51,669 nucleotides of DNA from Syntrophaceae bacterium UBA5744 (GTDB lineage Bacteria > Desulfobacterota > Syntrophia > Syntrophales > UBA2192). Position numbers and translations under genes: made by a program. The notes under the pieces were generated by a model. It did no database searches and was not told the DNA's origin. It was given only the letters and a program-made list of their open reading frames with translations. The number at the start of each line of letters is the position of its first letter. The stretch's first letter is position 1. Location: the NCBI GenBank assembly GCA_002419215.1, contig DIFQ01000027.1, positions 1 through 51,669 on the forward strand. Direction: 5' to 3'. Positions 8,308 to 16,733 of the stretch are shown one piece after another.

Positions 8308-10133
8308 AGGAAAACCCTCAGCGTTTCGGTCGTCACCGGCTCGAAGTAACCCTCGACCATGGATTGCCCGAACCGGCGGAGGCCTTCACGCCGGTTGCTG
8401 TCCATCCGAAGCGCCTCGTCCAGATGACGCCTGATATCCCCTGCCGAGGATGCCGGAGGCGAAACCGGTCCGTCGTCCCAGAGGCAGTCGAAATCAAAGT
8501 TGTTCTCCAGCGAAACACGGATCAGGGGGACCCCGGCGGCAATGGCTTCCATGCTGGAGACGGACCCCCCCGTCATCATCACGGCGTGGGCCCGACTGAG
8601 CTGCTCCGTGACCGAGCCGGAGGCCCACTCGTAACGGGGGAAGCCGATGTCCCGCAGAAATTCGCCCATCCTCGGGACATCCGTTGTCGGGTGGGCCTTG
8701 ACGAGGATCCGGAGATCGCCCGGGTCCTTCAGGGCCTGCCCGGCTTTTTCCAGCAGTTCCATGTTCTGATTCGAGTCGTAGTTCAAAATGATGAGAAGCT
8801 TTCGCGGGCCGCTGGAGCTGGGAGCGTTTGCCCCGACAAACCGGTTGACCTCCGTGTAGCGGAGGTTTGGTCCCGGTACGAGGAGATCAGGCGGAAACCC
8901 GGCCGCCTTGAGGATGTCCAGATAGCGCCGCCCGCTGCAGACGATTTGCCCCGGCAGGGGATGGTAGGGCAGTTCCTCGGGCAGAAGGACGATGCCCATC
9001 TGTTCCTTGAGCCAGGCCGTGTGCTGGAACCCGATCAGCCGAGCCCGGGGGTAGTGCTCCCGGACGGCCAGGATGAAAGGTTTCTCGGGAGGGTTGTTCT
9101 CCAGGGGGTAGACGAAGCAGTCGACCCGGATATTCCTCTCCGCAAGGTTCCTCAGCAGGTACCGGATGCCGTTGTAGGAGAGGTAGGATGGGTGCAGACC
9201 TGCGGAACGGTGAATTTCCATGACCAGGGATCGGATATCCCTCCCGCGGAAGGGGATGCCGTCCAGATCCGGGGAGAGACCCCGTATGCCGTCCTGCAGA
9301 GTCGCCCAGATGTCCGAACACGACAGGTACTGCTCCGGGATGAGGACCTTGTGCCCCGTTGCGGCCATCAGCTTCATCTGGGCGAAAATGTTTCGATCCA
9401 GGCTGAAATAGAGCGGAATCGTCCAGACGTCCCTGCCCTGTTCGGCCAGATAGTCCGGCAGGATGCCGAAATTGCGATCCCGGTAGCGGCCGCTGCCGTC
9501 GACGGACCCGGCCGTGACCCAGCTGCGCAGGACGCATCGCTGCCCGGACGGGGCCGCCGTGATCCGCTCGTTCGGCAGCGTGCGGGCGTATACCAGCTGC
9601 AGCAGGCCTGAGACCAGGAAGTAGAGGCCCTTTGCGATCAGGCGCAGCGTCGTTCCCGCCCGCTTCAGATGTTCCCGGGGAGAGGCAAGAACCCTGCAGA
9701 GAAGCCCCCTGCTTTCTGCCTCCGACCGGATCAGCCCGGCCAGGGCCTGCGAGTCACAGACAAACACGATCCGCTGCCCGCCGGCCCGATCCAGGATCCT
9801 CACGGCGCAGCAGAGATAGACGACGTGCTTCAGCAGGGGCAGGGCGCCGGAGTTCCTCGATGCCAGGTGGGTCCCCCAGAATGCGTACGATTGGTTCCGG
9901 CTGTTGATCCGGTGGCTGTATTCCAGGAAGTCCCGGGAGATCTCCCTGAGCGTTTCGTGAAACTGATCCCCCAGCAGGCGGATCGTCAGGCGATCCGCGA
10001 ATCGTCTCCTGAGATGCGTGAAGGAGGCATAATCGTCGCAAAGATAGTAGCACCGATCCTCCCGGCCGATGTCGTCCGGAAGGTTGCGCAGGATCCTGTC
10101 CTTTGCGACGATGAGGACCGTGGCGGCGTTCAC
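8304..10133 (-). CDS. Large GT-B-like surface-carbohydrate biosynthesis protein
   Basis: A 609-residue protein with a GTG start (10133) overlapping the deacetylase stop by four bases. The N-terminal half (about 1-180) is unassigned. The C-terminal part has GT-B-like features: KLLIILNYDSNQN, then ILVKAHPTTD and a nucleotide-sugar-type loop GGSVSSMEAIAAGVPLIRV, like those in KpsC/CDP-glycerol-transferase-type proteins. It probably transfers a sugar or sugar phosphate to a lipid-linked or surface glycan. No signal peptide is seen; one hydrophobic stretch (about 165-182) could associate with the membrane. The broad GT-B assignment is by motif only, and the precise family is not recognised. Confidence 0.6.
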   Translation of the reverse strand: MNAATVLIVAKDRILRNLPDDIGREDRCYYLCDDYASFTHLRRRFADRLTIRLLGDQFHETLREISRDFLEYSHRINSRNQSYAFWGTHLASRNSGALPLLKHVVYLCCAVRILDRAGGQRIVFVCDSQALAGLIRSEAESRGLLCRVLASPREHLKRAGTTLRLIAKGLYFLVSGLLQLVYARTLPNERITAAPSGQRCVLRSWVTAGSVDGSGRYRDRNFGILPDYLAEQGRDVWTIPLYFSLDRNIFAQMKLMAATGHKVLIPEQYLSCSDIWATLQDGIRGLSPDLDGIPFRGRDIRSLVMEIHRSAGLHPSYLSYNGIRYLLRNLAERNIRVDCFVYPLENNPPEKPFILAVREHYPRARLIGFQHTAWLKEQMGIVLLPEELPYHPLPGQIVCSGRRYLDILKAAGFPPDLLVPGPNLRYTEVNRFVGANAPSSSGPRKLLIILNYDSNQNMELLEKAGQALKDPGDLRILVKAHPTTDVPRMGEFLRDIGFPRYEWASGSVTEQLSRAHAVMMTGGSVSSMEAIAAGVPLIRVSLENNFDFDCLWDDGPVSPPASSAGDIRRHLDEALRMDSNRREGLRRFGQSMVEGYFEPVTTETLRVFL

Positions 10134-10999
10134 GGGGCCGTACCGAACAGGGAAAGGCGGGAAAGCAGACGGTTCGAATACCGGAGATTCTGCGCCTTCC
10201 TCATCAGCCTGGATTTCACCCCGAAGGAGTTTCGGATCTGCTCCCGGAGAGGTCCGCCGTAATCCGGGTGAACCAGCGAGATGCGGTGGATGACCCGGTC
10301 CTTCGGGGAGAACCCGCCTCCGTCGATGGTATAGATTCGCTTGAACCGGGCAAGCAGCGACCGGGTCAGTCTCCGGGTGTACAGGCCGCAGGGAAGCGAG
10401 AAGTCCTCCCGGAGAACCCGCTCGTATCTTTCCAGAAAAGTGAGGTTCTCATCCAGTTCGATTCCCGCCTTCTCCAGGTAACGGCCTACCAGCGGCTGAT
10501 GCGTATGCCCATGCGGCGCCAGGTGCACGAGCGGGTGGGCGGCGAAGGCCTCCAGCTCTTCCGGGGCGAAGGGGCGGTGCGTGTCGGTCGCCAGCAGGGT
10601 TTTTTCGTCCGGGGTCAGGGATTCGTAAAGCCTCCGGTAGCTCACCGACGAGACGGGCCATGGCTCTCTCCGGGTGGCCTCCCAGATGTCCCAGATGAAC
10701 GGGACCTGGTGAGCCACGTTGTAGGAGTTCAGGAAAAGGATGAAGGGGATGCCGAATTTCTCCGCCGTCTCCAGGAAGTGACGGGTGTTGCAATAGCCGT
10801 CGTCAAAGGTGACGCAGCACACGGGCCCGTCTCCCGCTTCGGACTCGCCGGGCAGGGCGAAGCGATATCCTTCGTCCCGCAGGGAGGCAAAGAGGGCCTC
10901 CAGCTCCCCGGGCGGCAGGAAAAGCTCGCGGTGGGCCTTCGGCTCGGGATCCCGATCACTCCGGATGCAGTGGAGGCAGAGACAGAGGTTATCGTGCAT
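10130..10999 (-). CDS. NodB-type polysaccharide deacetylase
   Basis: A 289-residue protein with carbohydrate-esterase-4 motifs: TFDDGY at residues 64-69 (catalytic base and metal-binding Asp) and HGHTH at 163-167 (two metal-binding His). No signal peptide is visible, so it probably acts in the cytoplasm on a nucleotide- or lipid-linked N-acetylated sugar. It shares a four-base GTGA overlap with the downstream GT-B-like gene. About 100 bases without a gene separate it from the acetyltransferase upstream, so a promoter or translational restart may lie there. The function (metal-dependent deacetylation) is well supported; the substrate is not known. Confidence 0.88.
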   Translation of the reverse strand: MHDNLCLCLHCIRSDRDPEPKAHRELFLPPGELEALFASLRDEGYRFALPGESEAGDGPVCCVTFDDGYCNTRHFLETAEKFGIPFILFLNSYNVAHQVPFIWDIWEATRREPWPVSSVSYRRLYESLTPDEKTLLATDTHRPFAPEELEAFAAHPLVHLAPHGHTHQPLVGRYLEKAGIELDENLTFLERYERVLREDFSLPCGLYTRRLTRSLLARFKRIYTIDGGGFSPKDRVIHRISLVHPDYGGPLREQIRNSFGVKSRLMRKAQNLRYSNRLLSRLSLFGTAP

Positions 11000-11103
11000 G
11001 AGGGTCCCGGATCATTGGCCGCCGGAAGTTATGGCATCGGGCGATTCCATTTCTCGCGGACGTGTCCTGTCGCTGTCGAGACGGGGATTCCGATCGGGCC
11101 GGT

Positions 11104-11865
11104 TCAGAAATGAGTCTCCTCAACGTAGTGGCATTTCTCCGGGTGGGTTCGGATGATCTCACCCATGTGCTCAAAAAACGTGTTGGCCCTGCAAAAATGC
11201 ACCTTCGCTTTTCCCACCTCGACTTCTTCGATGATGTTCCGCGCATGCAGCTCCGTCATGGCGGGGACGATGTACGTCCTGAACTTCAGCGTCTTTCTCA
11301 CGGACATGGTGTAGGTCTTGACCTGCGCCTGACGGTTCTTGTCGACATAGATCCCGGAGAAGATTTTGACCCTTCGGTAGTGCGCCTGGTTCCGGTATTC
11401 CACGTAGTGCTGGAACGAAAAGGTGCGATTCCAGTCCAGACCGATGCTGATGATCAACCCGTTCATCTTGTGGAACAGGGAGAAGACCGAATTCTCGCCG
11501 AATGCCTCGATGTCGTCGCATCGCTCATACTCCCTGGCGTGCTTGCCGAAAACCGCGAAGGAGTAGATCGGGTGCGGCGTCCGAACCACCCCCTCCCTCT
11601 CCCGGGCGATCTCGGTGATGGCCCCCAATTGCGAAGGGGTTTCCAGGATGTCGAAATAGTGACCCTCCGACCATGACCTGAAGTGGAAGGTCGGGAACAG
11701 CGCGGTGCCCTCCGGCCCGACGAGGTCCAGGAATGCTTCGATGACCGTGTCCACTCCGCCTTCCACCCCGCCCAGTGACTTGTACGAGCTGTGCACCATG
11801 AACACGTCACCCCGACGGAGCCCCGTCTTCGCCAGCTGGCTTGTCAATTGATCTTTTGTCAGCAC
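11104..11865 (-). CDS. AAC(3)-family N-acetyltransferase, probably acting on an amino sugar
   Basis: A 253-residue protein. VFMVHSSYKSLG near residues 21-32, LVGPEGTALFPTF and the later VRTPHPIYSFAVFG block are characteristic of the aminoglycoside 3-N-acetyltransferase fold. In polysaccharide loci this family typically N-acetylates nucleotide-activated amino sugars, so antibiotic resistance is not implied. The GTG start at 11865 is supported by AGGAGG about nine bases upstream. It sits between a DUF4910 peptidase-like gene and a NodB deacetylase, suggesting that N-acyl groups of an amino sugar are remodelled here. Family assignment is strong; the acceptor is inferred from context. Confidence 0.86.
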   Translation of the reverse strand: MLTKDQLTSQLAKTGLRRGDVFMVHSSYKSLGGVEGGVDTVIEAFLDLVGPEGTALFPTFHFRSWSEGHYFDILETPSQLGAITEIAREREGVVRTPHPIYSFAVFGKHAREYERCDDIEAFGENSVFSLFHKMNGLIISIGLDWNRTFSFQHYVEYRNQAHYRRVKIFSGIYVDKNRQAQVKTYTMSVRKTLKFRTYIVPAMTELHARNIIEEVEVGKAKVHFCRANTFFEHMGEIIRTHPEKCHYVEETHF

Positions 11866-11884
11866 GGGTCTCTACCTCCTCCCT

Positions 11885-13171
11885 TTATTCTGCGATTCTC
11901 AGCAGACCGCAATCCCTGAGCTCCTCGATGAGGGGGATCAACTCCAGGGCGCATACGCCGAAGGCCTCGCCCAGGTCGACGAGATCGGTGTTGCCGTCGC
12001 AATAGGCGGTGAGGTTGCTGATCATCCGGTCTCGATCGAGCATTCGCTTGGAAGCGCCCACCGTGTTTCGCAGGTTTCTTTTCCCGAGCTGCGGCTCGCC
12101 CAGCGTTGTCACCTGATACGTCCGGTTCTCTTCCAGCAGACGGATGCAGTCCCTGTGCAGATCGAGCGATCCCTGCAACCCTTCCGGGCTCACCAGGTCC
12201 AGATTGTCCAGAGAGGTGTGGTATTCGGGAAATTTCCCGTACTTGGTCCTGAGCAGGGACACGACCGGCAGGTCGATGCCCGGGGCGCAGTACTGCCGTT
12301 CGTCGCTGCCGCGGTCCAGGTACGTGTACCGATCGTAGGTTTTGATTTTCCTGTCCAGGATGTGCCTTGCGACCCTGTCGGCGAGAGTGGCGCCGTTGCG
12401 GGAGGGGACAAACGAGTAGCCCCGCTTGTCGCCCACGCAGGTCAATTGAAAACCGGCAATGGTGTTTTTCTTCATTGCCGCCAGGTTCCGGCTCAGATAG
12501 GCCACGGCCCCTATGGTTTCCGGAACGAAGACAAAACGGTAGGAATAGCGATTCTTTCTCGGAGAGAGGAAATGATACAGGGCGACGGCCAGCGCCGGGC
12601 CCGACAGCTCGTTGTTCGCCATCGACGGGTGACAGACGTAGGTCGAAAGCAGTACCTCGCGCTCCTCGAGACCGGGAATGAGCTTGTCGGCATAGGTCAG
12701 GCTGCCCGGGGCAAGCGTGGAATCGATTTTGACCCGGTAATGGCCGGGTTTGAGCCTTACGAATTGAGAATGGGCCATGCAAAAGCCCCATCGTTCGACA
12801 TAGTAGGATGTCCGATAGGGAATGGCGTCAGGCTGGTTCGGCAGCGTGTAGAGGTGCGGGCTCAACTCTTCGAGGCTGAACACGCCGTCCACGGGGGCGC
12901 TGTAGTTCAGGACGTGGAGGTTGTTCTCCTTGAAATCGATGATTTTCCTGCCGGCGCCGTCTTCGATGAAGGCCTCCCGGAGGTTCCACTCGTTCGGGAT
13001 GGTCCAGTCGAAGCACGTTTCCCCCGTCGGGATTTCGGAGACCGTGAGGCCGCCCATGTGGTCACCCAGGATGGCCAGGGTTTCCCTGACGCCGTCTCCC
13101 GTAATGCTCCGGAGAATCGGAAACAACCTCTCGATGAGCCTGTACATTTCCGGGCCTTCAAAGCGGGACAT
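11885..13171 (-). CDS. DUF4910/DUF2172 aminopeptidase-like zinc hydrolase
   Basis: A 428-residue protein of the cytosolic aminopeptidase-like family often found in glycan loci. Visible signatures are STYVCHPSMANNELSGP (zinc-ligand His and the NELSG helix), DRGSDERQYCAPG and YHTSLDNLD (further His and acidic metal ligands), matching an M28-like di-zinc site. The first about 110 residues are the accessory domain and the last about 70 a winged-helix-like tail. ATG 13171 has GAGGAG just upstream. There is no signal peptide, so it is expected in the cytoplasm. A proposed job is removing an N-acyl or aminoacyl group from a sugar intermediate; this has not been shown and is inference. Confidence 0.83.
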   Translation of the reverse strand: MSRFEGPEMYRLIERLFPILRSITGDGVRETLAILGDHMGGLTVSEIPTGETCFDWTIPNEWNLREAFIEDGAGRKIIDFKENNLHVLNYSAPVDGVFSLEELSPHLYTLPNQPDAIPYRTSYYVERWGFCMAHSQFVRLKPGHYRVKIDSTLAPGSLTYADKLIPGLEEREVLLSTYVCHPSMANNELSGPALAVALYHFLSPRKNRYSYRFVFVPETIGAVAYLSRNLAAMKKNTIAGFQLTCVGDKRGYSFVPSRNGATLADRVARHILDRKIKTYDRYTYLDRGSDERQYCAPGIDLPVVSLLRTKYGKFPEYHTSLDNLDLVSPEGLQGSLDLHRDCIRLLEENRTYQVTTLGEPQLGKRNLRNTVGASKRMLDRDRMISNLTAYCDGNTDLVDLGEAFGVCALELIPLIEELRDCGLLRIAE

Positions 13172-13272
13172 GGCTCCTCCTCGCGAACGTGAGCGGCTGC
13201 GGCATCGATGCGCAGCGGCGCCGGGGTTTTCCTTTTATGCCGTGCGGGTAGCGGCTGAGATTTTCCATAACG

Positions 13273-14799
13273 TCATCCATTCCGCTGAGCCGCGATGCGA
13301 CTCCGCAGGTGGAGAAGATTTCTCAGGTGGCCGATGTTTTCGGCGGTGATGACCCGGATCCAGACTCCCGCGTAGACGTAGGCGCTTGCGAGAAGAAGCT
13401 TCAGGAGAAGCCGCTGCGGATAATCCACGTGGTTTCTCAGGACGACGGTGATCATTGCAGCCGAGAAGAACAGCACGAGGACCGGGATAATCTTTCCGTA
13501 CTCCCACCGAATGCCGTAGTAATGCTGGGCCACGAAAAATGACACGGCACAGGAAACAACCCCCGCCAGCATGGTTCCCCAGGCCGCACCGATGGCTCCC
13601 CACGCGTAGATGAAGGGGATGTTGATTGCGACATTCAGGGCGAGGGCAGACAGGGTGAGCAGGGAGGTGATGGGAGTCTTCTTCAGGTAAACGAGCTGGA
13701 CCCCTGTGATCTTGCCGAAAAAGAGAATGCCGTAATAAAGGGACAGGATGGTCACAATGTCGATCGCATCGTGAAATGCGGGAGGCGTCAGGATCGAGAT
13801 GACCTCCTCCGAGAAAAGGCAGATCAGGAAGGCCACGGAAATCGACACGTAGAAGAACGAGGTGAGGTAACGGCCGACGGCTTCCTTCCCTTCTTCCTTC
13901 AGATCGAACATCCGCCGGTATGTCCCGGGGATAAAAACATGCTCGAGCTGGGTCATGTAGGAAAATACGAGCGATGCGACCTGCTGGCCGATCCGGTACA
14001 CGCCCACTCCCCCCAGCGTCGAGAGCAGGCCGATCATGTACTTGTCGAACTGCTGGCTGGCGGCGCCCAGGAAGATTCGCGGGGTGAGGGGATAGCTGAT
14101 CTTCAGGGAATCCATGAACAGCGGCCAGCTCAACGAAAAGGACCACGCCCGGATATACCGCCGGCTCAGCAGGATGAAGATCAGGCTGTTGGCGATCAAC
14201 GGGGCGTAGACGAGCCCGATCACGCCGATATGCGCCACGACCACGAAGTAGAGGGACAGCAGGAGGTTGAGCAAGCTGATGGCGACGGTGTAGCGGATAT
14301 AAGGGACGGACTCTCCGGCATTTCTGAGGCTCAGCTGGTAGAAGATGACGAGATTCATGGCGCACTGGTTCAGGAATGCCCAGAAGAGAATGTCCCCGTG
14401 GCCGGGGGACCCGACGATCCATGCGGACAGCGTTTCCCGGTTAAGGTACGTGAGGATTCCCAGAACCGTCGTGGTGAACAGCACGAACAGCAGCAATGAA
14501 AACAGGAGGCTTGCGGCGTCCTTCGTGCTTCCACGGTGCTGAAAATAGTTTCGTTCGTAGGCCGAGTTCATCCCTAGGTTGGCGATGCCGCCCACGAAGA
14601 CGGCATAGACCTGGGCCAGTGCAAGGACACCATAGTCCTCCCTCGTCAGGATTCGTGTGAAGATCGGCAGGGTCAGGAACGGAAGAAGATTGCTGACGAC
14701 AAGGGGCAGCAGGTACAGGAGGGAGTCCCGAATCTGCCTCTCGGCCCCGCTTTCGGCGACGGCGTCACCGCATCGATTTCTGGTCTCCAGCGGATCCAT
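13273..14799 (-). CDS. Wzx-type polysaccharide flippase
   Basis: A 508-residue polytopic membrane protein of the MOP/MATE superfamily. After a polar N-terminus of about 25 residues come about 12-14 hydrophobic helices, beginning SLLYLLPLVVSNLLPFLTLPIF and including SYPLTPRIFLGAASQQFDKYMIG, typical of RfbX/Wzx. It should translocate undecaprenyl-linked oligosaccharide units from the cytoplasmic to the periplasmic leaflet. ATG 14799 was chosen over an upstream in-frame start because CCGGAG lies just upstream and it falls one base after the preceding stop. With the membrane protein at the left edge (possible ligase/polymerase) it points to a Wzy-dependent glycan. Confidence 0.9.
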   Translation of the reverse strand: MDPLETRNRCGDAVAESGAERQIRDSLLYLLPLVVSNLLPFLTLPIFTRILTREDYGVLALAQVYAVFVGGIANLGMNSAYERNYFQHRGSTKDAASLLFSLLLFVLFTTTVLGILTYLNRETLSAWIVGSPGHGDILFWAFLNQCAMNLVIFYQLSLRNAGESVPYIRYTVAISLLNLLLSLYFVVVAHIGVIGLVYAPLIANSLIFILLSRRYIRAWSFSLSWPLFMDSLKISYPLTPRIFLGAASQQFDKYMIGLLSTLGGVGVYRIGQQVASLVFSYMTQLEHVFIPGTYRRMFDLKEEGKEAVGRYLTSFFYVSISVAFLICLFSEEVISILTPPAFHDAIDIVTILSLYYGILFFGKITGVQLVYLKKTPITSLLTLSALALNVAINIPFIYAWGAIGAAWGTMLAGVVSCAVSFFVAQHYYGIRWEYGKIIPVLVLFFSAAMITVVLRNHVDYPQRLLLKLLLASAYVYAGVWIRVITAENIGHLRNLLHLRSRIAAQRNG

Positions 14800-14800
14800 C

Positions 14801-16717
14801 TCAGCTCCGGCCGGCAATGGCCTCCTCCAGCAACGTCTTCAGCCTTCTGCTGGCCTGCCCGTCCCGAAAGCAGTCGAAGTGCTCCAGGATGGAGGCCCAG
14901 TCGCCCAGTCCCGCCCGCGCAGGATGCCCAGCCCGGTACTCGCGGATGGCCGCCAGCGCCGCGTCCAGTGACGGGTAGACGATGTCGGCCAGCTCGTAAA
15001 ACCGGTCGTTTTCGGTCTTCATCCCGTAGGGGTTGAGCAGGATCGTCCGCGTTCCCGTAAGCGCCGATTCGAGCGCCGCAGTCGCCCCGACGGCATGGCT
15101 CAGCGCGACGTCCGCCGCAAGGGCCGCCTCCGCCGGGAAGACCGTGTTGCGCACCGTCCCGTGGGAGAGCTCCAGGTATCGTCCGGTGGACTCGGCCGCC
15201 GCCCGCATCTCGGAGAGCTCCGGGAACCGGACGGGGGAATGCCGCTGAAACTGGCTCTTGACGATCAGCCCGAAGGTGGGATCGCGGAGAACCAGCTCGA
15301 GCAGCGTGCGAATCTCCTCCACAAGGTCCTCCCGGAGGACCAGTTCGTACTTGCCGTGAAAGGCGTTTTCGTCGAAAAAGGTCACGATGAAGATTGCCCC
15401 GGACGTTGCGATGGAGCGCCGGTGTTGCTCCGCCCGCTCGCGGAGCCGCCTGAAGGCCCCGTCGTAGAGGTAGCCCGTGTCGTAAAACCGCCCCGGGGCG
15501 ATGTCTCGATGGGTCCAGCGCCCGTGGTAAAGGGGGGAAAAGGTGGCCATGGTATCCGCCGTCGTCATCATCGCGGGCCCCACGCGGCTCATGTTCGAGT
15601 ACTGGTAGGAAAGGGTGCTGATCTTCATCGGTCCGGCGAGGATCTGCATGGCGTCGCTGGCGGTGAAATAGTTTTCGCAGGTCATGAACGCCCGCACGCC
15701 CGCCTCCGAGCAGAACGCCGCCAGATCGGCCGCCGTGTCCAGCAGGCGCACCAGGGGAAACAGGGCCAGGCTCTCGCCGGCGGTGCCGGTCCACGAGCGG
15801 GTCAGGCAGGTCCTCGTTTCCCGGCGCAGACTCGCCAGGAGCGGTTGAACCGCCGCGGTGCCCTTGCAGAGCGACCAGGCTTTGAGCGGCAGGTTGCGGA
15901 TGCCCCTGTCAGGCTCCATGTCCACGCAGGCGGGCGTCGTCTCGTTCCACTCGGGCTGGAGGATGTAGGTTCGGAAGGGAAGAGGCGGATCCTCCGGGTC
16001 CAGCCAGTGGGGCTGGGTCCTGTACGATCGGTCGAGCGAGAGTTCATCCTCTTGAAGAAGCATCAGGGCCGGCCCCGCTGCACCGCCTGCCGCCGCCTCC
16101 GGCCTTGCCATGCGCCAGCAAAATTTCCGGTACTGCTGGCGGAGCATCCACAGGGTGGGGTACAGCCTCCGGCGCAGGGAGCTCCAGGCTGCTGGGCGAT
16201 AGAGTTCGATCCACAGGCCTTCCGCCGCATCCTCGCACAGGCACGGCAGGTTGACGAGGGGCTCTTCAGCAATGAGCACGGCCTCGCGCCGGCCGGACTG
16301 CCGAAAAAGGGCATCCGCCACGTAACGGCGCATCAGCCATTGGGCCGCGTCGTTCGCGAAATGACGGGCCAGGTGAAGGAGAATCGTGTTGCGTCCCCAG
16401 TCCCGGTTAAGACGCTCCAGGAACGGGGAGAGCCGGATCAGTTCCTCCGCCTGGAGGATGGCAACCTCGTTGGCGCGGCGCCTCGCGGCGATGAAGACGG
16501 GCTGTCCGTCCGGCATCGTCAACCGGCCGGCGATGAAGGGCGCTTCCTCGACGGTAAAGCCGCTCCCCAGCCGGGCGATCAGGCGCCGTGCAGCCCTGCC
16601 GGTCGGCAGGGGATCGAGGACGCGGAGATCCACCAGGGAATCCTGCCCCAGCCGGCCCTTGAAGTCGGTGGCCCGCCGGCAGGAAGCCGCGGTCAGGCGG
16701 TCGATGTAAACGATCAT
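14801..16717 (-). CDS. Large GT-B-like surface-carbohydrate biosynthesis protein, second copy type
   Basis: A 638-residue cytoplasmic protein without recognisable signal peptide. The C-terminal third carries GT-B-like features: FIVTFFDENAFHGKYE, LIVKSQFQRHSP, and AADVALSHAVGATAALESAL then RTILLNPYG, resembling the donor-binding end of KpsC/CDP-glycerol-transferase-type enzymes. The N-terminal about 300 residues are rich in Arg and Ala and unassigned. Layout parallels the 609-residue protein at 8304-10133 (unknown N-half, GT-B-like C-half), although sequence similarity between them looks low. The start is ATG 16717 with no strong ribosome-binding site. It ends one base before the flippase start. 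Confidence 0.58.
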   Translation of the reverse strand: MIVYIDRLTAASCRRATDFKGRLGQDSLVDLRVLDPLPTGRAARRLIARLGSGFTVEEAPFIAGRLTMPDGQPVFIAARRRANEVAILQAEELIRLSPFLERLNRDWGRNTILLHLARHFANDAAQWLMRRYVADALFRQSGRREAVLIAEEPLVNLPCLCEDAAEGLWIELYRPAAWSSLRRRLYPTLWMLRQQYRKFCWRMARPEAAAGGAAGPALMLLQEDELSLDRSYRTQPHWLDPEDPPLPFRTYILQPEWNETTPACVDMEPDRGIRNLPLKAWSLCKGTAAVQPLLASLRRETRTCLTRSWTGTAGESLALFPLVRLLDTAADLAAFCSEAGVRAFMTCENYFTASDAMQILAGPMKISTLSYQYSNMSRVGPAMMTTADTMATFSPLYHGRWTHRDIAPGRFYDTGYLYDGAFRRLRERAEQHRRSIATSGAIFIVTFFDENAFHGKYELVLREDLVEEIRTLLELVLRDPTFGLIVKSQFQRHSPVRFPELSEMRAAAESTGRYLELSHGTVRNTVFPAEAALAADVALSHAVGATAALESALTGTRTILLNPYGMKTENDRFYELADIVYPSLDAALAAIREYRAGHPARAGLGDWASILEHFDCFRDGQASRRLKTLLEEAIAGRS

Positions 16718-16733
16718 GGACAGGGAAGGGCCT

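Noticed and set aside
11104..11865. Aminoglycoside resistance gene
   Set aside because: The fold is AAC(3)-like, but the setting in a glycan operon points to an amino-sugar acetyltransferase; resistance is not supported by context.
13172..13272. Small gene between flippase and DUF4910 gene
   Set aside because: No frame with start signal and plausible composition in this 100-base gap.
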